Shown in pieces: positions 1 through 10,070 of a DNA stretch of 58,669 bases; the first letter of the stretch is position 1; every line of letters starts with the position of its first letter. Origin of the DNA: Prorocentrum cordatum (Eukaryota; Sar; Dinophyceae; Prorocentrales; Prorocentraceae). Made by a program: the position numbers and the translations under genes. The DNA lies in the NCBI GenBank assembly GCA_963575745.1, contig CAUYUJ010005767.1, forward strand, positions 1-58,669, written 5' to 3'. Under the pieces are notes generated by a model, which worked only from the letters and a program-made list of their open reading frames with translations, was not told where the DNA came from and made no database searches.

Positions 1-119
1 GGGCTCCCCCGACGAACGTTTTCTCTCCTCTCCCCCGCGCCGCGGGCCTCGCCTCGAGCTCGCCTCGCGGCGCGGTCGGCCGCGCCGACGCGCCCAAGCA
101 GGGCGCGAAAAAAAAAAAG

Positions 120-440
120 CACCCTTGCAGGGTGCTGAATCACCAGCACCAGAGGAGTGAGCGAGATCTCCCTCATCGTCTTTCCTCCTCTCCCTCCTCC
201 TCCTCCTCCTCCGCCCCTCTCCCCTCCTCCATCCTCTCTCCTGTACCCCTCCCCTCCAATCCCCTCCCCATCTCATCCCCCCTCCTTCCTTCCTCCTCCC
301 CCCGCCCTCCTCCCTCCTCCAGCCCCCCTTCCGCCGCCCCTCCTCCCCCTCCTCATCTTCAAACTCACCGCTGTCATACTACATCCCACCACCTTCCTCA
401 TCTCTCTCATCCTCTCTGGGGGGGCTCGCCGCGGGGCCCG
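120..440. repeat. C/T-rich low-complexity tract
   Basis: Almost pure pyrimidine on the plus strand, with CTCC and CCTC runs, so purine-rich on the minus strand, which is the coding strand of the neighbouring ORF. It begins about ten bases after the stop codon of that ORF. A short A10 run lies just before it at about 109-118. ORFs read through it are Ser/Pro homopolymers and not credible genes. Confidence 0.85.
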
Positions 441-449
441 CTCCCGAGC

Positions 450-2315
450 CTAGCGGTACTTCAGCGCGAGCTGGTACCTCTCCTTGAGCACCTTGTTGAA
501 GCCGTCTGGCTTCATGGACCAGTCCTTCAGGTCGGTGGCGATCCCCTTCGCGAGGCCCTGCATCTTCACCTTGTCCTTCATCGTCTTGCCGTCCGCGAAG
601 ATCGCGATCATGCGGACCGTCGCCGTGGTCTGCCGAATATAGCTGAGCTCATCCAGCACAGCCTTCTCGTACTTCTCATCGCGCACCAGGTAGAACATGT
701 CACACGTGCTGCAATACTGCTTGAGGCCATCCTCCACCGCCTTCGCACGCGTCTCGAAGCCTGTCGCGTCCAAGCCAGTGACCGTGTCGTTGTAGAGCTG
801 CACTATAGCATCTACGTCCTGCTGGCTCTCCAGCTCGCGGCTGAACCTCGACAAGGTCTCGTTGCCATCCAGGTCGGACTTCAAACTCGCACGATCCCTG
901 TCGATGTAGTCCTTGATGCTGTCCCGCTTGATGCTTCCCTGCTCCGTGATGGTGTCCTTGCTGTGGCCGATCAGTTGCATGCTCATCTTCATGACGCGCT
1001 CGCTCTCCTTGTAGTGGTGCTTGCAGTTCTTGGCGGCAACCACTGCTTCGTGGTAACTGGCGGTGAGGTCGGCCATAGCCTTGTCCATATCTGCCCTGGT
1101 CTTGGTAGTCGGCGGCTGGGTGTCCGACACGAAATACGCAGCGACGTCATTGACATTGAGCACCTGGTTCACCGTGTTAAACACAGCTTTCAGGAGGCCA
1201 GTGGTCTTATTAATCTTATCCTTGCTCTTGTCAGGGCTATGCTCGCCCATGAGCTCCAACACGCTGAACAACTCGACTGTCGCGCCCCTCAAGAAGCAGC
1301 CGTCTTTCTCAAGGTCATCCTCGACGCCCACCTCCCCGATGAGATTCGTCTGGATCTTGACCGCCTTCTCCCCGAACAGCTCCTGGATATCATCAGGCAG
1401 CGCGCGACCCTTGACAGCGCCCGTCGCGTGCTTCAGCAACTCAAGCGCTCCACCCTCTTGCTCGTTCAGCGTCTGGATGGTGCGCCTGAGCGCGTCCATC
1501 TTCGTGCTGACGTCGATGGACTTCGACGCCTTGTGCAACGCCGTACCAAAGCGCACGATGTTGTCCCCACCAGGGAAAAGCAAGAGTAGCTTCTTTTGCA
1601 GCGACTGAAAGGCTGTGATTGTGCTAAGGTTCTCAGCCGAAGAACCACCACCCGCTTCCTCAATATCACGAAGCACGATCTCTGTCGCATTCGATGCCAG
1701 CGGCAAGATACGCTCCTTCAACTCATCCACGCCGTAGTCTGGAAACCCTGCCTCCCAAAGCAGTGCGTTGCCCGCTAGACCGCGCAAGACATTCGCGCAC
1801 GCCTCCGTGGGCTCCGCCTTCATGTGCTGCATCTCCTTGTACGCATTCTTCATGTCCTTGCCGTACTGCTCGATCTTCGGGATGCGCTTTAACCACATCT
1901 TCTTCTGGTTTTTCCAGAACTCGTTCGTCATAATGGCCTGGCCGACGATCTGAAATGGGCCTGGATCGTTCTCGTTCCGAGCTGACGCCGAGTCGATGTC
2001 GCGAATCGTCTGCCATACGTCTGCTCCGACACCCACCTTCAAGAACGTGTCGCCGCCAAGAACCTGCAAAGCATCGGTCACGTTCACGGACTGAGTGTAT
2101 ACCGACGCGCACACGCTGCCCAGGCATGCATTCTCCCCGATGTTGTCCCAAGCAGCGCGAGCTGCCGCTGCGAACTCGACCACGTACTCCTTCTTGTCTT
2201 GTCCGCCCTGGAACCACTTGGGCAGCATGTCCTTAAATATCATGTCGCAGAAGGCGCGGGCCAAGGCGCGATCGCGCAAGGGCAGCCTGGCCAGATCCAC
2301 TTTCAACACGCTCAT
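450..2315 (-). CDS. Hypothetical protein, 621 aa, downstream ORF of an overlapping pair
   Basis: The frame is open from the ATG at 2315 to a TAG at 450-452. The product is a soluble, mixed helical protein without low complexity: rich in Lys, Asp and Glu, with heptad-like stretches and scattered Cys (a CSTC pair near the C-terminus). I do not recognise a family. The start is chosen because ATG overlaps the TGA stop of the upstream ORF as ATGA; the frame stays open further upstream to 2477, but that part is a shadow of the upstream ORF. It probably forms one transcription unit with the 2312-3700 ORF, either by termination-reinitiation or as one protein broken by a frameshift. A purine-rich tract follows the stop. 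Coding is likely from composition; function is unknown. Confidence 0.6.
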   Translation of the reverse strand: MSVLKVDLARLPLRDRALARAFCDMIFKDMLPKWFQGGQDKKEYVVEFAAAARAAWDNIGENACLGSVCASVYTQSVNVTDALQVLGGDTFLKVGVGADVWQTIRDIDSASARNENDPGPFQIVGQAIMTNEFWKNQKKMWLKRIPKIEQYGKDMKNAYKEMQHMKAEPTEACANVLRGLAGNALLWEAGFPDYGVDELKERILPLASNATEIVLRDIEEAGGGSSAENLSTITAFQSLQKKLLLLFPGGDNIVRFGTALHKASKSIDVSTKMDALRRTIQTLNEQEGGALELLKHATGAVKGRALPDDIQELFGEKAVKIQTNLIGEVGVEDDLEKDGCFLRGATVELFSVLELMGEHSPDKSKDKINKTTGLLKAVFNTVNQVLNVNDVAAYFVSDTQPPTTKTRADMDKAMADLTASYHEAVVAAKNCKHHYKESERVMKMSMQLIGHSKDTITEQGSIKRDSIKDYIDRDRASLKSDLDGNETLSRFSRELESQQDVDAIVQLYNDTVTGLDATGFETRAKAVEDGLKQYCSTCDMFYLVRDEKYEKAVLDELSYIRQTTATVRMIAIFADGKTMKDKVKMQGLAKGIATDLKDWSMKPDGFNKVLKERYQLALKYR

Positions 2316-3700
2316 CTCGTCATCTGGGTGTAGCGGAGGGCGTCTTTCAGGTTCTCGCTGATCTGTTCTGGAGGCCCCTGGTCCGCCAGCTTGAAACCAT
2401 TCGAAGCGAAACGGCACGCAAGGGCGACCCACGCTTTGAGTGTTAGCGTGGCCCCCGCCTTTTTCAACGCCTCCCATTTGGTTGCCAAGTCATCGTCGGT
2501 CAAGTTGTGACAGTTCACAGTGTTAATCTCAACGGCAAACCTGCACAGATCGACCTTGATGGTGAGGTTGTTCCTGTCGGACGTGCTGAACTTGCTCTTG
2601 TGCTGCTCAGCTTGCGAGAACGGCACGCCCATCTTGCTGCCGTCGAAGGCGACCTGGAGGTTGAGCTCGTGGATCCAATACTGGGCCTCCTTCGGTTGGT
2701 ACGGGTTCTGCTCCACGACGGGTTTGCTCGGTGCCTCAATGACGTGCGGCCTCGCGATCGGGATGTCGACGTCGTCGGTCGGCGAGGCCTCTGGGTGATC
2801 GGCCTTCGCCTTCTTGGCCGATGGGTGGCCGCCAGTGGCCTCAGGGTTGTCATCCTCATCGCTCCCACCACCCATGGCGCTGCCACAACCATCTTCAGAG
2901 GCCCCATCACCACGCTCGCCTCCGCGAGGGTTCGACACGGCGTCGGCGTCGATGATGGCGCTGGCCGAGGCGCTCTTGAAAAGACCGTCAGCAGGGGCTT
3001 TACGCTTCGAGGCCCTCTTTTTCTCGTCGATCTTCTCCGCGCGGTCCCGAAGCGTCTCATCGCACAGCATGGGGAAGTCCTTCCAGACGTACCGCGCAGG
3101 CTCCGAATCCTTGTCCTTCATGAACTCATCGAGGCCAGCCGTCCTCATGATGATGCTCTGCTGGACCTCGCCCAAGCCTTGGACGCCCCTGCGCGAGTTC
3201 ACCTCGGTGAACCGTGCTAACGAAATCCGCACGGAAGGGTACTTCTTCTTGAACTCGTCCGTGCGCTCAACGAGGTAGACCACGTCGTTCTTCGCGGGGA
3301 CCTTCCACGCGTGGGCGTTGAGCTGCTTCGGGGTCTTCTTGTACTCCTGTGTAAACTGCCAGAACGTCAGCGCGCATGCCTTCACATACATCTCACCCTT
3401 GACCAGATCACGATCAACCACGTCGCAGGTGGGCATCATCGCGGTCTCCTGCGCAGTCCTGATCTTGGAGCACTCGTCTCCCACGAACTCCGTCACGTCC
3501 GTCCTCTCAGTCTTCTGCTGCACGATGGTGTCGACGTCAACTCCAGGGAAGTGCGCCACGATCCAGTCGAGGCACTTCATGCACACAGGCTCGTTGTTAA
3601 CGATGCCCTCGTACCTGTCCTCCTTGGGGCACGACTGACTGTCCACGATGGCACACGCGCAGTCCTCAAGGGGCAGCGGTTCCTCCCCAAAATTCCTCAT
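2312..3700 (-). CDS. Hypothetical Cys-containing protein, upstream ORF of an overlapping pair
   Basis: The frame is open to 3757, but the first residues translate a G/A-rich tract, so the genuine coding part probably starts near 3700 as an internal exon. It begins with a cysteine-rich segment (DCACAIVDSQSC, then VCMKCLDWIVAHFPG) suggestive of a zinc-binding fold. A conserved-looking helical region follows, then a Lys/Arg plus acidic, Ser-rich linker that looks like a nuclear localisation region (KKRASKRKAPADG, KKAKADHP), then a C-terminal globular part ending in LRYTQMTR and TGA. It likely joins the exon at 4047-4302, which ends with a CSVCELTSKDRADP segment. No known family recognised. The stop overlaps the next ORF's ATG. 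Confidence 0.6.
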   Translation of the reverse strand: MRNFGEEPLPLEDCACAIVDSQSCPKEDRYEGIVNNEPVCMKCLDWIVAHFPGVDVDTIVQQKTERTDVTEFVGDECSKIRTAQETAMMPTCDVVDRDLVKGEMYVKACALTFWQFTQEYKKTPKQLNAHAWKVPAKNDVVYLVERTDEFKKKYPSVRISLARFTEVNSRRGVQGLGEVQQSIIMRTAGLDEFMKDKDSEPARYVWKDFPMLCDETLRDRAEKIDEKKRASKRKAPADGLFKSASASAIIDADAVSNPRGGERGDGASEDGCGSAMGGGSDEDDNPEATGGHPSAKKAKADHPEASPTDDVDIPIARPHVIEAPSKPVVEQNPYQPKEAQYWIHELNLQVAFDGSKMGVPFSQAEQHKSKFSTSDRNNLTIKVDLCRFAVEINTVNCHNLTDDDLATKWEALKKAGATLTLKAWVALACRFASNGFKLADQGPPEQISENLKDALRYTQMTR

Positions 3701-4012
3701 CCGTCTCCATCCTCCAGCCTCCCCCCATCCCTGTCCACCCTCCCTCCTCCCACCCATGCTTGCCTCCTCTCTCTATCTTCCTGCACCCCTCCGCCCTCCC
3801 TCCCCTTTGTCCCTGCCCCTGCCCTACTCTCTCCTGGACTCCTCCATCTTCCCTCTTCCTCATCTTCCTCCTTTCTTACCTTCCCCATTTCCCCTATGCA
3901 TCCCTCCTCTCTCCTGTCCTCCTTTCTTCCCTCTCGCCCTCCCCCCTCCTCTCCTCATCATACATCCCTCCTTCTCACCCATTTCCCATTCAACCCGTTC
4001 GTGATTTGGGGG
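3690..4012. repeat. C/T-rich tract, probable intron content
   Basis: Pyrimidine-rich on the plus strand (purine-rich in the coding direction of the flanking exons). It separates the candidate first exon (4047-4302) from the 481-codon ORF. I could not fix the splice sites: the exon side offers no clean GT donor, but non-canonical donors would not be surprising in this kind of genome. Confidence 0.6.
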
Positions 4013-4046
4013 AAGGGTGAAGGGCCTCAACCGTCGAAACAACTTT

Positions 4047-4302
4047 AGGGATCCGCTCGGTCCTTCGAGGTGAGCTCACAGACGCTGCACGCAAGCAGCC
4101 TCCCGCCCTTGCGGCTGGACGCAGGCGTGGCCGAGCGCGCACGCTTGCCGCCACCGCGGCCGCCACCGCTGCCGCCACGGCTGCCGCCACGGCTCTTCCG
4201 GCCCCCGGAAGCCCCGCGCCCCGCGCCAGCGCTGGCTGCGCGGCGACTGCGCGCAGAGCTCGGCGGACTCGGGCTGGGCGCTGGCCCGCCGAAACCCGCC
4301 AT
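4047..4302 (-). CDS. Candidate first exon, Gly/Ser/Arg-rich N-terminus
   Basis: From the ATG at 4302 it reads MAGFGGPAPSPSPPSSARS, then a Gly/Arg/Ser-rich basic stretch, then a hydrophobic-Cys segment ending LLACSVCELTSKDRADP before a TAA at 4045-4047. The CxxC at its end and the paired Cys at the start of the next ORF (3700 downward) would fit one zinc-binding module split by an intron. The basic low-complexity N-terminus could be a nuclear targeting region. No splice site was confirmed, so this is an inference from continuity of sense and composition. Confidence 0.4.
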
Positions 4303-4309
4303 CACGTGG

Positions 4310-4780
4310 GCTCAAGCAAGTGAAGTTAAGGCTTGGCCGCCAGCGAAAGAATCTCTGTTCACTTGGTTGGGTGCCACAAGAAAAGGCCCTGACAGCCAGG
4401 TCCAGAAGCCAAACGACTATGGATAGCACACCGCGAATGGACTCAATACCACAAGTGTTGGATAATCCAATGGATCGGACAAAGGACAAATACCACGGCC
4501 TGGCCAGATGAGCTTTCTGAGTGATGCGACCCAGGGGCACACCTCAACGCCCCGTTTTCGAGGCGTTAGTCCTGGCCAGGATCTGGGTTTCTTGGCCAGG
4601 GAAATGCTCTGCCGCCCAGGTCCCGCATCTCCCTGCCGCCAAGTCCAGGAATACCTAGTGCCTCAGGGCCTCGGAGGGGCTGGTGGGGATACGCGAATCG
4701 TAAAGAATACCAGCCATACCTATACGACTACCCTTCGGGTGATAAGGAGGTGAGGGGGGGGAGGAGGAACCAACGTCTCA
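4310..4780. other. Intergenic, no gene seen
   Basis: Mixed-composition DNA, likely the upstream region of the minus-strand gene that starts at 4302. Short ORFs occur on both strands but none has credible protein character. No promoter motif was recognised. Confidence 0.5.
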
Positions 4781-4784
4781 CTCA

Positions 4785-5140
4785 ATCGATCTCACTATCG
4801 ATCCCACTATCGATTTCACAATCGATCTCACTCGATCGATCCCACTATCGATCACACTCAATCGATCCCACCATTGATCCCACTATCGATATCATTATCG
4901 ATCTCACTCCATCGACCTCACTATCGATCTCATTCGAACGATCTCACTATCGATCCCACTATCGATCTCACTATCGATCCCATCATCAATCCCACTATCG
5001 ATCTCACTCGATCGATCCCACTACACTACCGATCTCACTATCGATTTCACAATCGATCTCACAATCGATCTCACTATCGCACTATCGATCTCACTATCGA
5101 TCTCACTATTGGTCCCACTATCGATCTCACTATTGGGCTT
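4785..5140. repeat. Tandem repeat of a CACTATCGATCT-like 12-mer
   Basis: About thirty imperfect copies of CACTATCGATCT / CACTATCGATCC, with an occasional TCGA doubling. ORFs through it give IDLTIDPTI peptides and are not genes. Confidence 0.9.
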
Positions 5141-5154
5141 CTGGGCCTCTTGAC

Positions 5155-5640
5155 CCTCTTGAGACCCACATACACGTATACATACGCATGCATACACGTG
5201 TACATACACCGTCTGGGAGCTGAAGTGTTCCGTCCCGCCGCCCCCCCCCAGCCCCCAGCTATCAGGGCGCTTTGCTGTGGGACATTCCGTTGCCAATTGG
5301 CAGGGCTGTCGATCCAGGGCTTCGCCCAACCCGCCGACCTGGAAGGAGGAAAACAAACGCAGGGCTTCGCCCCCTCCGCCGACCCGAGCAACGGACCCAG
5401 AGGGCCAAGGAGAGTCCCAAGATGGCCCTGGGGGTCCAAGATGGCCCAGGAGAATCCCAAGAATGCCCTAGAGCCCTCAGGGCCCAGCAGGGTCACACGA
5501 GGGCCCAGTGTATGTGTATGTGTATGTACACGTATATGTGTATGTATGCACACAATTCACAACATCGCCATGTATGTGTCTGCGTATGCGTATGCACATG
5601 CTGTGTATGCATGAAGGTGAGTGTGGGTATCTACCCTGGG
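5155..5640. repeat. Low-complexity spacer with GTATG/CATAC runs
   Basis: Contains ACATACACGTATACATACGC-like and GTATGTGTATGTACACG-like alternating tracts, a roughly 50-bp two-copy repeat sharing AGGGCTTCGCCC near 5317 and 5362, and CAAGATGGCCC motifs. No gene seen. Confidence 0.6.
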
Positions 5641-5965
5641 CACCGTTTCTGGATGGCCTCAACACCCTGATCAGTTCAACTCTCTGGGCATCGTTTCTGG
5701 ATGACCTCAACTCCCTGATCAGGGCAACCCCCCGGGCACCGTTTCTGGATGACCTCAACTCTCTTATCAGTTCAACGCCGTGGGCATCGTTTCTGGATGA
5801 CCTCAGCCCCCTGATCAATTCAAATCACTGGGCACCGTTTCCCTGATCAGTTCAATTCCGCTGGCATCGTTTCTGGATGGCATCAACCACCTGATCATTT
5901 CAACTCCGTGGGCATCGTTTCTGGATGACCGTGGCGCACTGATCAGTTCAACTCCCTGTTCATTT
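5639..5965. repeat. Minisatellite, ~48-bp unit, about 6-7 copies
   Basis: Units contain GGGCATCGTTTCTGGATGAC followed by CTCAAC and CCTGATCAGTTCAACTCC. Spacing between successive GTTTCTGGATG cores is about 47-49 bp, with one shortened copy near 5838. Confidence 0.9.
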
Positions 5966-6186
5966 TACTGTCATTGCCACGGCAAAGGGAACGGTTAGTG
6001 GTACTGCCACGACAAAGCAGACTGTTAGTCATGCCACTCGCAACCTGGACTAACTCATATAATATCCATCCCAATATTCGATGTAGATTTGATCTGTCCA
6101 ATCGGATATCAACCATCCAAGTGTATTTTATAGACCATGTACCAAATGTGCACTGATGATGTTACCGCCAGCCGTTACCAATCAGC

Positions 6187-7197
6187 TCAACGCCAATCGC
6201 GGTCGCTCCATCCGCTGCCCGCCCAGCGCCAGTTATCATTGTCCCATCTGCGATCACGGCTGTGTTCATCTCTGTCGTCATAGTCCCAATTGCTTCTTCG
6301 GTCCCAACTGTCTCGATGGTCCCAACTGCGTTTCTCGCCCCAACTGTCGTTATGCTGCATGCTCGCGTGAGTCGCCGTGGCAGGGTCGATGTCACCTTGC
6401 TGCTCCATGCCGCCCATGCAGCAGCCACCCATGCCGCCCATGCCGCTGCCCATGCTCATGGGCTGCTTCGGGAAAGGGCCGCTGCCCGTCATCACGTCGA
6501 CGCCGCCCATGCTGCGCATGCCCATGCCGACCATGGGATTGGCCACGAATTGGCAGCTGCTTGAGCTCATGACCATGCCGCCCATGCAGCCCTGGCCCGT
6601 GCCCATAGTGGGCGCGGTCGTCGGCGCCACCATCGGGGTCGCCTTCAGCATGCACGGGGGCGGGCCTCGCGGCTGCATTGGTTGCAGTCCTCTCTCCCGT
6701 GCATATAGCAGGGGTGGCGGGGCCGCGGACTTCGAAACCCCCACAGGGTCGCAGCGTGCACTCTCTGGAGGTGGTCCCTGAAACTTTGCCATCGTGGGAA
6801 CAAGGTTGTCGCCCTGCGCACCATCAGGCTTAACTGGTTTCTTTGCACTTGGCTCGCGCGTAGTACTGTCGTCAGGCGTACCAGGGGAGCTCCTTTTATT
6901 CTGGACAGGCGCCGCTGGTGTCGCTGGGGCGGCTTTGCCAGCCTTCGGCACAGATTCAGTATCACCAGCGTCTTTTGCAGGCCAGAAATCAGGCACAGTC
7001 GTAGGCCAATTTTCTTTGGGAATAAGGGCCGTAGTTCCGCCGTCGTCGTGAACGAAGAACAAGAATCCAGGCTGGCGCGAACTAGAGATCGTCACTCTCC
7101 ACCCCTTTGGCAGTGTCGACACCACCGCGTCCACCGCTTTTTGCGCAGTGGCGAATAGTTCCGCAGACATTCTTGACCACGCCCATCCAGGGAACAT
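6187..7197 (-). CDS. WW-like domain protein with Asp/Arg/Trp-rich tail
   Basis: From the ATG at 7197 to a stop at 6187-6189, about 336 aa. Residues ~20-70 contain LPKGWRVTISSSRQPGF, then FFVHDDGG and PKENWP, a pattern like a divergent WW domain (L-P-x-G-W, aromatic strand, W-P). The middle is Pro/Ala/Lys-rich and disordered, then Met/Gly-rich (MGGM repeats). The last ~45 residues are a WDxR/DRD-rich tail (SWDHRDSWDRR, NWDYDDRDEHSRDRRW). This architecture is typical of RNA-processing or splicing-associated proteins; that role is inference. The true start may lie in an upstream exon. Microsatellite DNA follows directly upstream. Confidence 0.5.
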   Translation of the reverse strand: MFPGWAWSRMSAELFATAQKAVDAVVSTLPKGWRVTISSSRQPGFLFFVHDDGGTTALIPKENWPTTVPDFWPAKDAGDTESVPKAGKAAPATPAAPVQNKRSSPGTPDDSTTREPSAKKPVKPDGAQGDNLVPTMAKFQGPPPESARCDPVGVSKSAAPPPLLYARERGLQPMQPRGPPPCMLKATPMVAPTTAPTMGTGQGCMGGMVMSSSSCQFVANPMVGMGMRSMGGVDVMTGSGPFPKQPMSMGSGMGGMGGCCMGGMEQQGDIDPATATHASMQHNDSWGEKRSWDHRDSWDRRSNWDYDDRDEHSRDRRWDNDNWRWAGSGWSDRDWR

Positions 7198-7214
7198 TGC
7201 CAAGATCCAGTTCC

Positions 7215-7530
7215 CTTCTTGGCCCTATTGGACCTTCTTGGCTTCTTGGCCCTCTCTGGGCCTTCTTGGCCCTCGTGGGGCCCTCTTGGGGCCCTCTTGG
7301 GCCTCTTGGCCCTCTCTGGGCCTTCTTGGCCCTCTCTAGGCCCTCTTGGGCCATTACCAGGGGCCATCTCTGGGCATTCTTGGCACTCTTGGGGCGGCCT
7401 TGGCCCTCTTGACCGTCTTGGGCTTCTTGGTCCTCTCTGGGCCTTCTTGGCCCTCTTGGACCATTGCCAGGGGCCCTCTCTGGGCCTTCTTGGCCCTCTT
7501 GGGGCCCTCTTGGGTCGGGCAGGGTGCATA
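7215..7530. repeat. CTTGGCCCTCTTGGG-type low-complexity repeat
   Basis: Imperfect ~12-15-bp units of CTTGGCCCTCTCTGGGCCTT. On the other strand this reads as CCAAGAGGGCC, the same class of sequence that recurs at 11.7-12.1 and 18.1-18.7 kb. Confidence 0.8.
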
Positions 7531-7684
7531 TCTAGGCTTTTTTGTGCGGGGAGTGTGCACTTTTTTGGGGCCATCTTGGGACGGGCAGGGTGCCCTCTTG
7601 TGGCATTCTAAGGGCTTCGTCTTGGGGATGGCGAGGGTGGAAGGCTGTTCCCGTACTGGGTCTTGGCAACGCCCCCTGTATTCA

Positions 7685-7965
7685 ATACAGATACCACCGT
7701 AAGCAATCTTCTGGATACAAGAAGTAAGCAATCTCTCCGATACAAGAAATCGCAATCAATCGTGTCGGCACAAGAAGTAAGCAATATTTTCTTCTCGATA
7801 CAATAAGTCGTAAGCAATCTTGTCTTTACAAGAAATCTTGAGCCACCTGGTCGATGCAAGAAGTAAGCAATCTTCTCCACTGAATACAAGAAGTCAATCT
7901 GATCGATACAATAAGCCGTAAGCAATATTATGCGCACAAGAAGTAGGTAAGCAATAGTATGTGTA
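7685..7965. repeat. Degenerate tandem repeat, ~20-40 bp unit
   Basis: Repeated ATACAAGAAGTAAGCAATCT with variable spacing (about eight copies). No gene. Confidence 0.75.
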
Positions 7966-8195
7966 CTGGATGGAAGTACGCAATGTGGAATGTGCCAGAA
8001 GTAAGCTATCGAGACAAAGTGCCCTCAGGCGCACAATGCAAAACACAGCCAAGTATGTGCATATGCATGCGTATGCACTTTCACATGCGTATGTGTACGT
8101 GGGCCCCAAGATGGGCCTACTCCCCAAAGATACGCCCCAAGATGCCCCAGAGGCCTGAAGATGCTTCAGGCCCCATGGGCCAGGAGAGGCCCAAT

Positions 8196-9040
8196 GGGCT
8201 TTTTCCCCAACCATCCTGTGGTGTTGGGTCTTCGTTTTGAAGAGACGTCGCCCCGCGTTCCTCCTCTCCTCTCCTCTCCTCCTCCCCCTCCCCCCTCTGC
8301 CCATCACCATCATCATCATCATCGTCATCATCATCACCATCACCATCATCACCGATTTCGGCCGCGCCCCATTTTGGCACACCCATCACATGTTTTGTGG
8401 CCCCACACACGCTTCGTGGCCCCAAAGGGAGCTCCACCGAAGGTCCCAGTGGCGCAGCCCTCATGGCGGCGCCGCCCCATTTTGGCACACCCCTCACTCG
8501 TTTCGTGGCCATAGGGGGTAGGGAGCCCCATTTAAGGTCGCAGTGGCGCAGCCCGCATGGCGGCGCCGCCCCATTTTGGCACACCCCTCTCACGCTTCGT
8601 GGCCCCATCGGGAGCTCCACCTAAAGCCCCAGTGGCGCAGTCCGCATGGCGGCGCCGCCCCATTTGGGCGCACCACTCACGCGCGTCGTGGCCCCATGGG
8701 GAGCTCCATCTAAGGTGCCAATGGCGCAGCCAGCATGGCGGCGCCGCCCCATTTTGGCACACCCCTCTCACGCTTCGTGGCCCCAGAGGGAGCTCCATCC
8801 AAGGTCCCAGTGGCGCAGCCCGCATGGTGGCGCCGCCCTATTTGTGGCACACGCCTCACGCGTTTCGTGGCCCCACAGGGAGTTCCACCTAAGGTCCCAG
8901 TGGCGCAGTCCGCATGGCGGCGCCGCCCCATTTTGGTACACCCCTCACACTTTTCGTGGCCCCATGGGGAGCTCCATTTAAGGATTTAAAGTCCTCGTGG
9001 CGCAGTCCGCATGGCGGCGGCGCCTCATTTTGGCAGACCC
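8196..9040 (+). repeat. Left inverted arm of foldback-like element (~90-bp tandem unit)
   Basis: The outer edge begins TTTTCCCCAACCATCCTG, then TTGAAGAGACGTCGC, then an ATC/ACC trinucleotide tract, then about seven copies of a ~90-bp unit containing GGCGGCGCCGCCCCATTTTG and GGGAGCTCCACCTAAGG. The same order of landmarks occurs in reverse complement at 14455-15655, so the two form a very long inverted repeat. Confidence 0.85.
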
Positions 9041-9300
9041 CCCACAACAACCCAACAACTCAACCAGCCAAAAAGCAAAGGGCCAACACACCAGCCAACC
9101 AACCCGCCGCCCAGCCAAACGTCCAACCAATCCAACCAGCCAACCAAAAGGAGGGCGGCGGCATTGCTGCCGACAGGCGGCAGATCGGGAAACGTTCCCA
9201 AGCAAAAAAAAATGGGAATCGATCCCAAGCAACAGGAGACGATCCCAAGCATCGAGATCCGCGCCCAATGGCGGGCAGCAGGCTTATGATATAATCTCCT
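9040..9300. repeat. CAACC/CCAGCC-rich low complexity
   Basis: Runs of CAACCAGCCAACC-like sequence inside the inverted-repeat element. No gene. Confidence 0.5.
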
Positions 9301-9731
9301 CCTGCCCCCCGCCTGGGGGGCTGTCGTCAAAACAGCCCAAGACAGCGCCAAGACGGCCAAGACTCCCTATAAACACCCCAACCACCCATAAGATTCCCAA
9401 GGTTCCCAAGACAAGGCGCCTCGGGGCCACCACTGCCCTGAGACGCCCTACAAAACAACAAAAAAACAAAATAAACGAAACATGTGGGCTCAGACGCGCG
9501 GGAGGCATAAGGGGCCCAGGGGCGGTATAAAAAAAAAACAAGGGGGGCTCTGGGGGGACCAAGGGGCGAGGCCTTGGGGGGGTCGGCGGAACGGCTATGC
9601 CTCGAGGGGGGGGGCGCCATCTGGCCACCGGGCCTCGATCAGTCACGTCCGAGTCCCTATGGGGATTCAGAGATCTGGTTCCAGAGGGCGTTCGCCCCGC
9701 TCCAAAAACCCCCAGGCCTTCTTGGGCCGAA

Positions 9732-9772
9732 GCGCCTTGGACTCGACGGGGCTGCCGTCGAGTCCAGGGCGC
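9732..9772. other. Long near-perfect hairpin (18-bp arms)
   Basis: Left arm GCGCCTTGGACTCGACGG at 9732-9749, loop GGCTG, right arm CCGTCGAGTCCAGGGCGC at 9755-9772. A single G/T wobble interrupts the pairing. It sits in otherwise unremarkable DNA within the foldback-like element. Confidence 0.7.
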
Positions 9773-9971
9773 CCCAGCTTTTTTCGGACCCCAGGGAAAA
9801 TCCGAAGATCCTGGAACAGAAAATGGAAAACTATTCTGGGGTAAAAAAAAAAGGCCTGGGAGAGCGGGGGAAAGCCTTACTCGACAACGGATTACGGCGC
9901 CCTCCCCCCTCATCACAATAGTTGTTGGAGGGCGGCTGCTTTTCAAAATCTGGGCATCTTCGCTCGAACCT

Positions 9972-10070
9972 CCTCCTCCTCCTCCCTCCTCCCTCCTCCC
10001 TCCTCCCTCCCCCCTCCTCCCTCCTCCGTCCTCCTCATTCATCCATCCCTCCTCCCTCCCACGCTACCCC
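9972..10070. repeat. CCTCCT pyrimidine tract
   Basis: CTCCTCCTCCCTCC runs about 95 bp long; same class as the tracts at 0.1, 3.7 and 19.1 kb. Confidence 0.8.

Noticed and set aside
8464-8960. CCATTTTGGC in the ~90-bp repeat resembles part of the dinoflagellate spliced leader
   Set aside because: Only ten bases (plus CA) agree, and the core is nearly palindromic. The leader's 5' CCGTAG and 3' CTCAAG are absent, so it is most likely chance.
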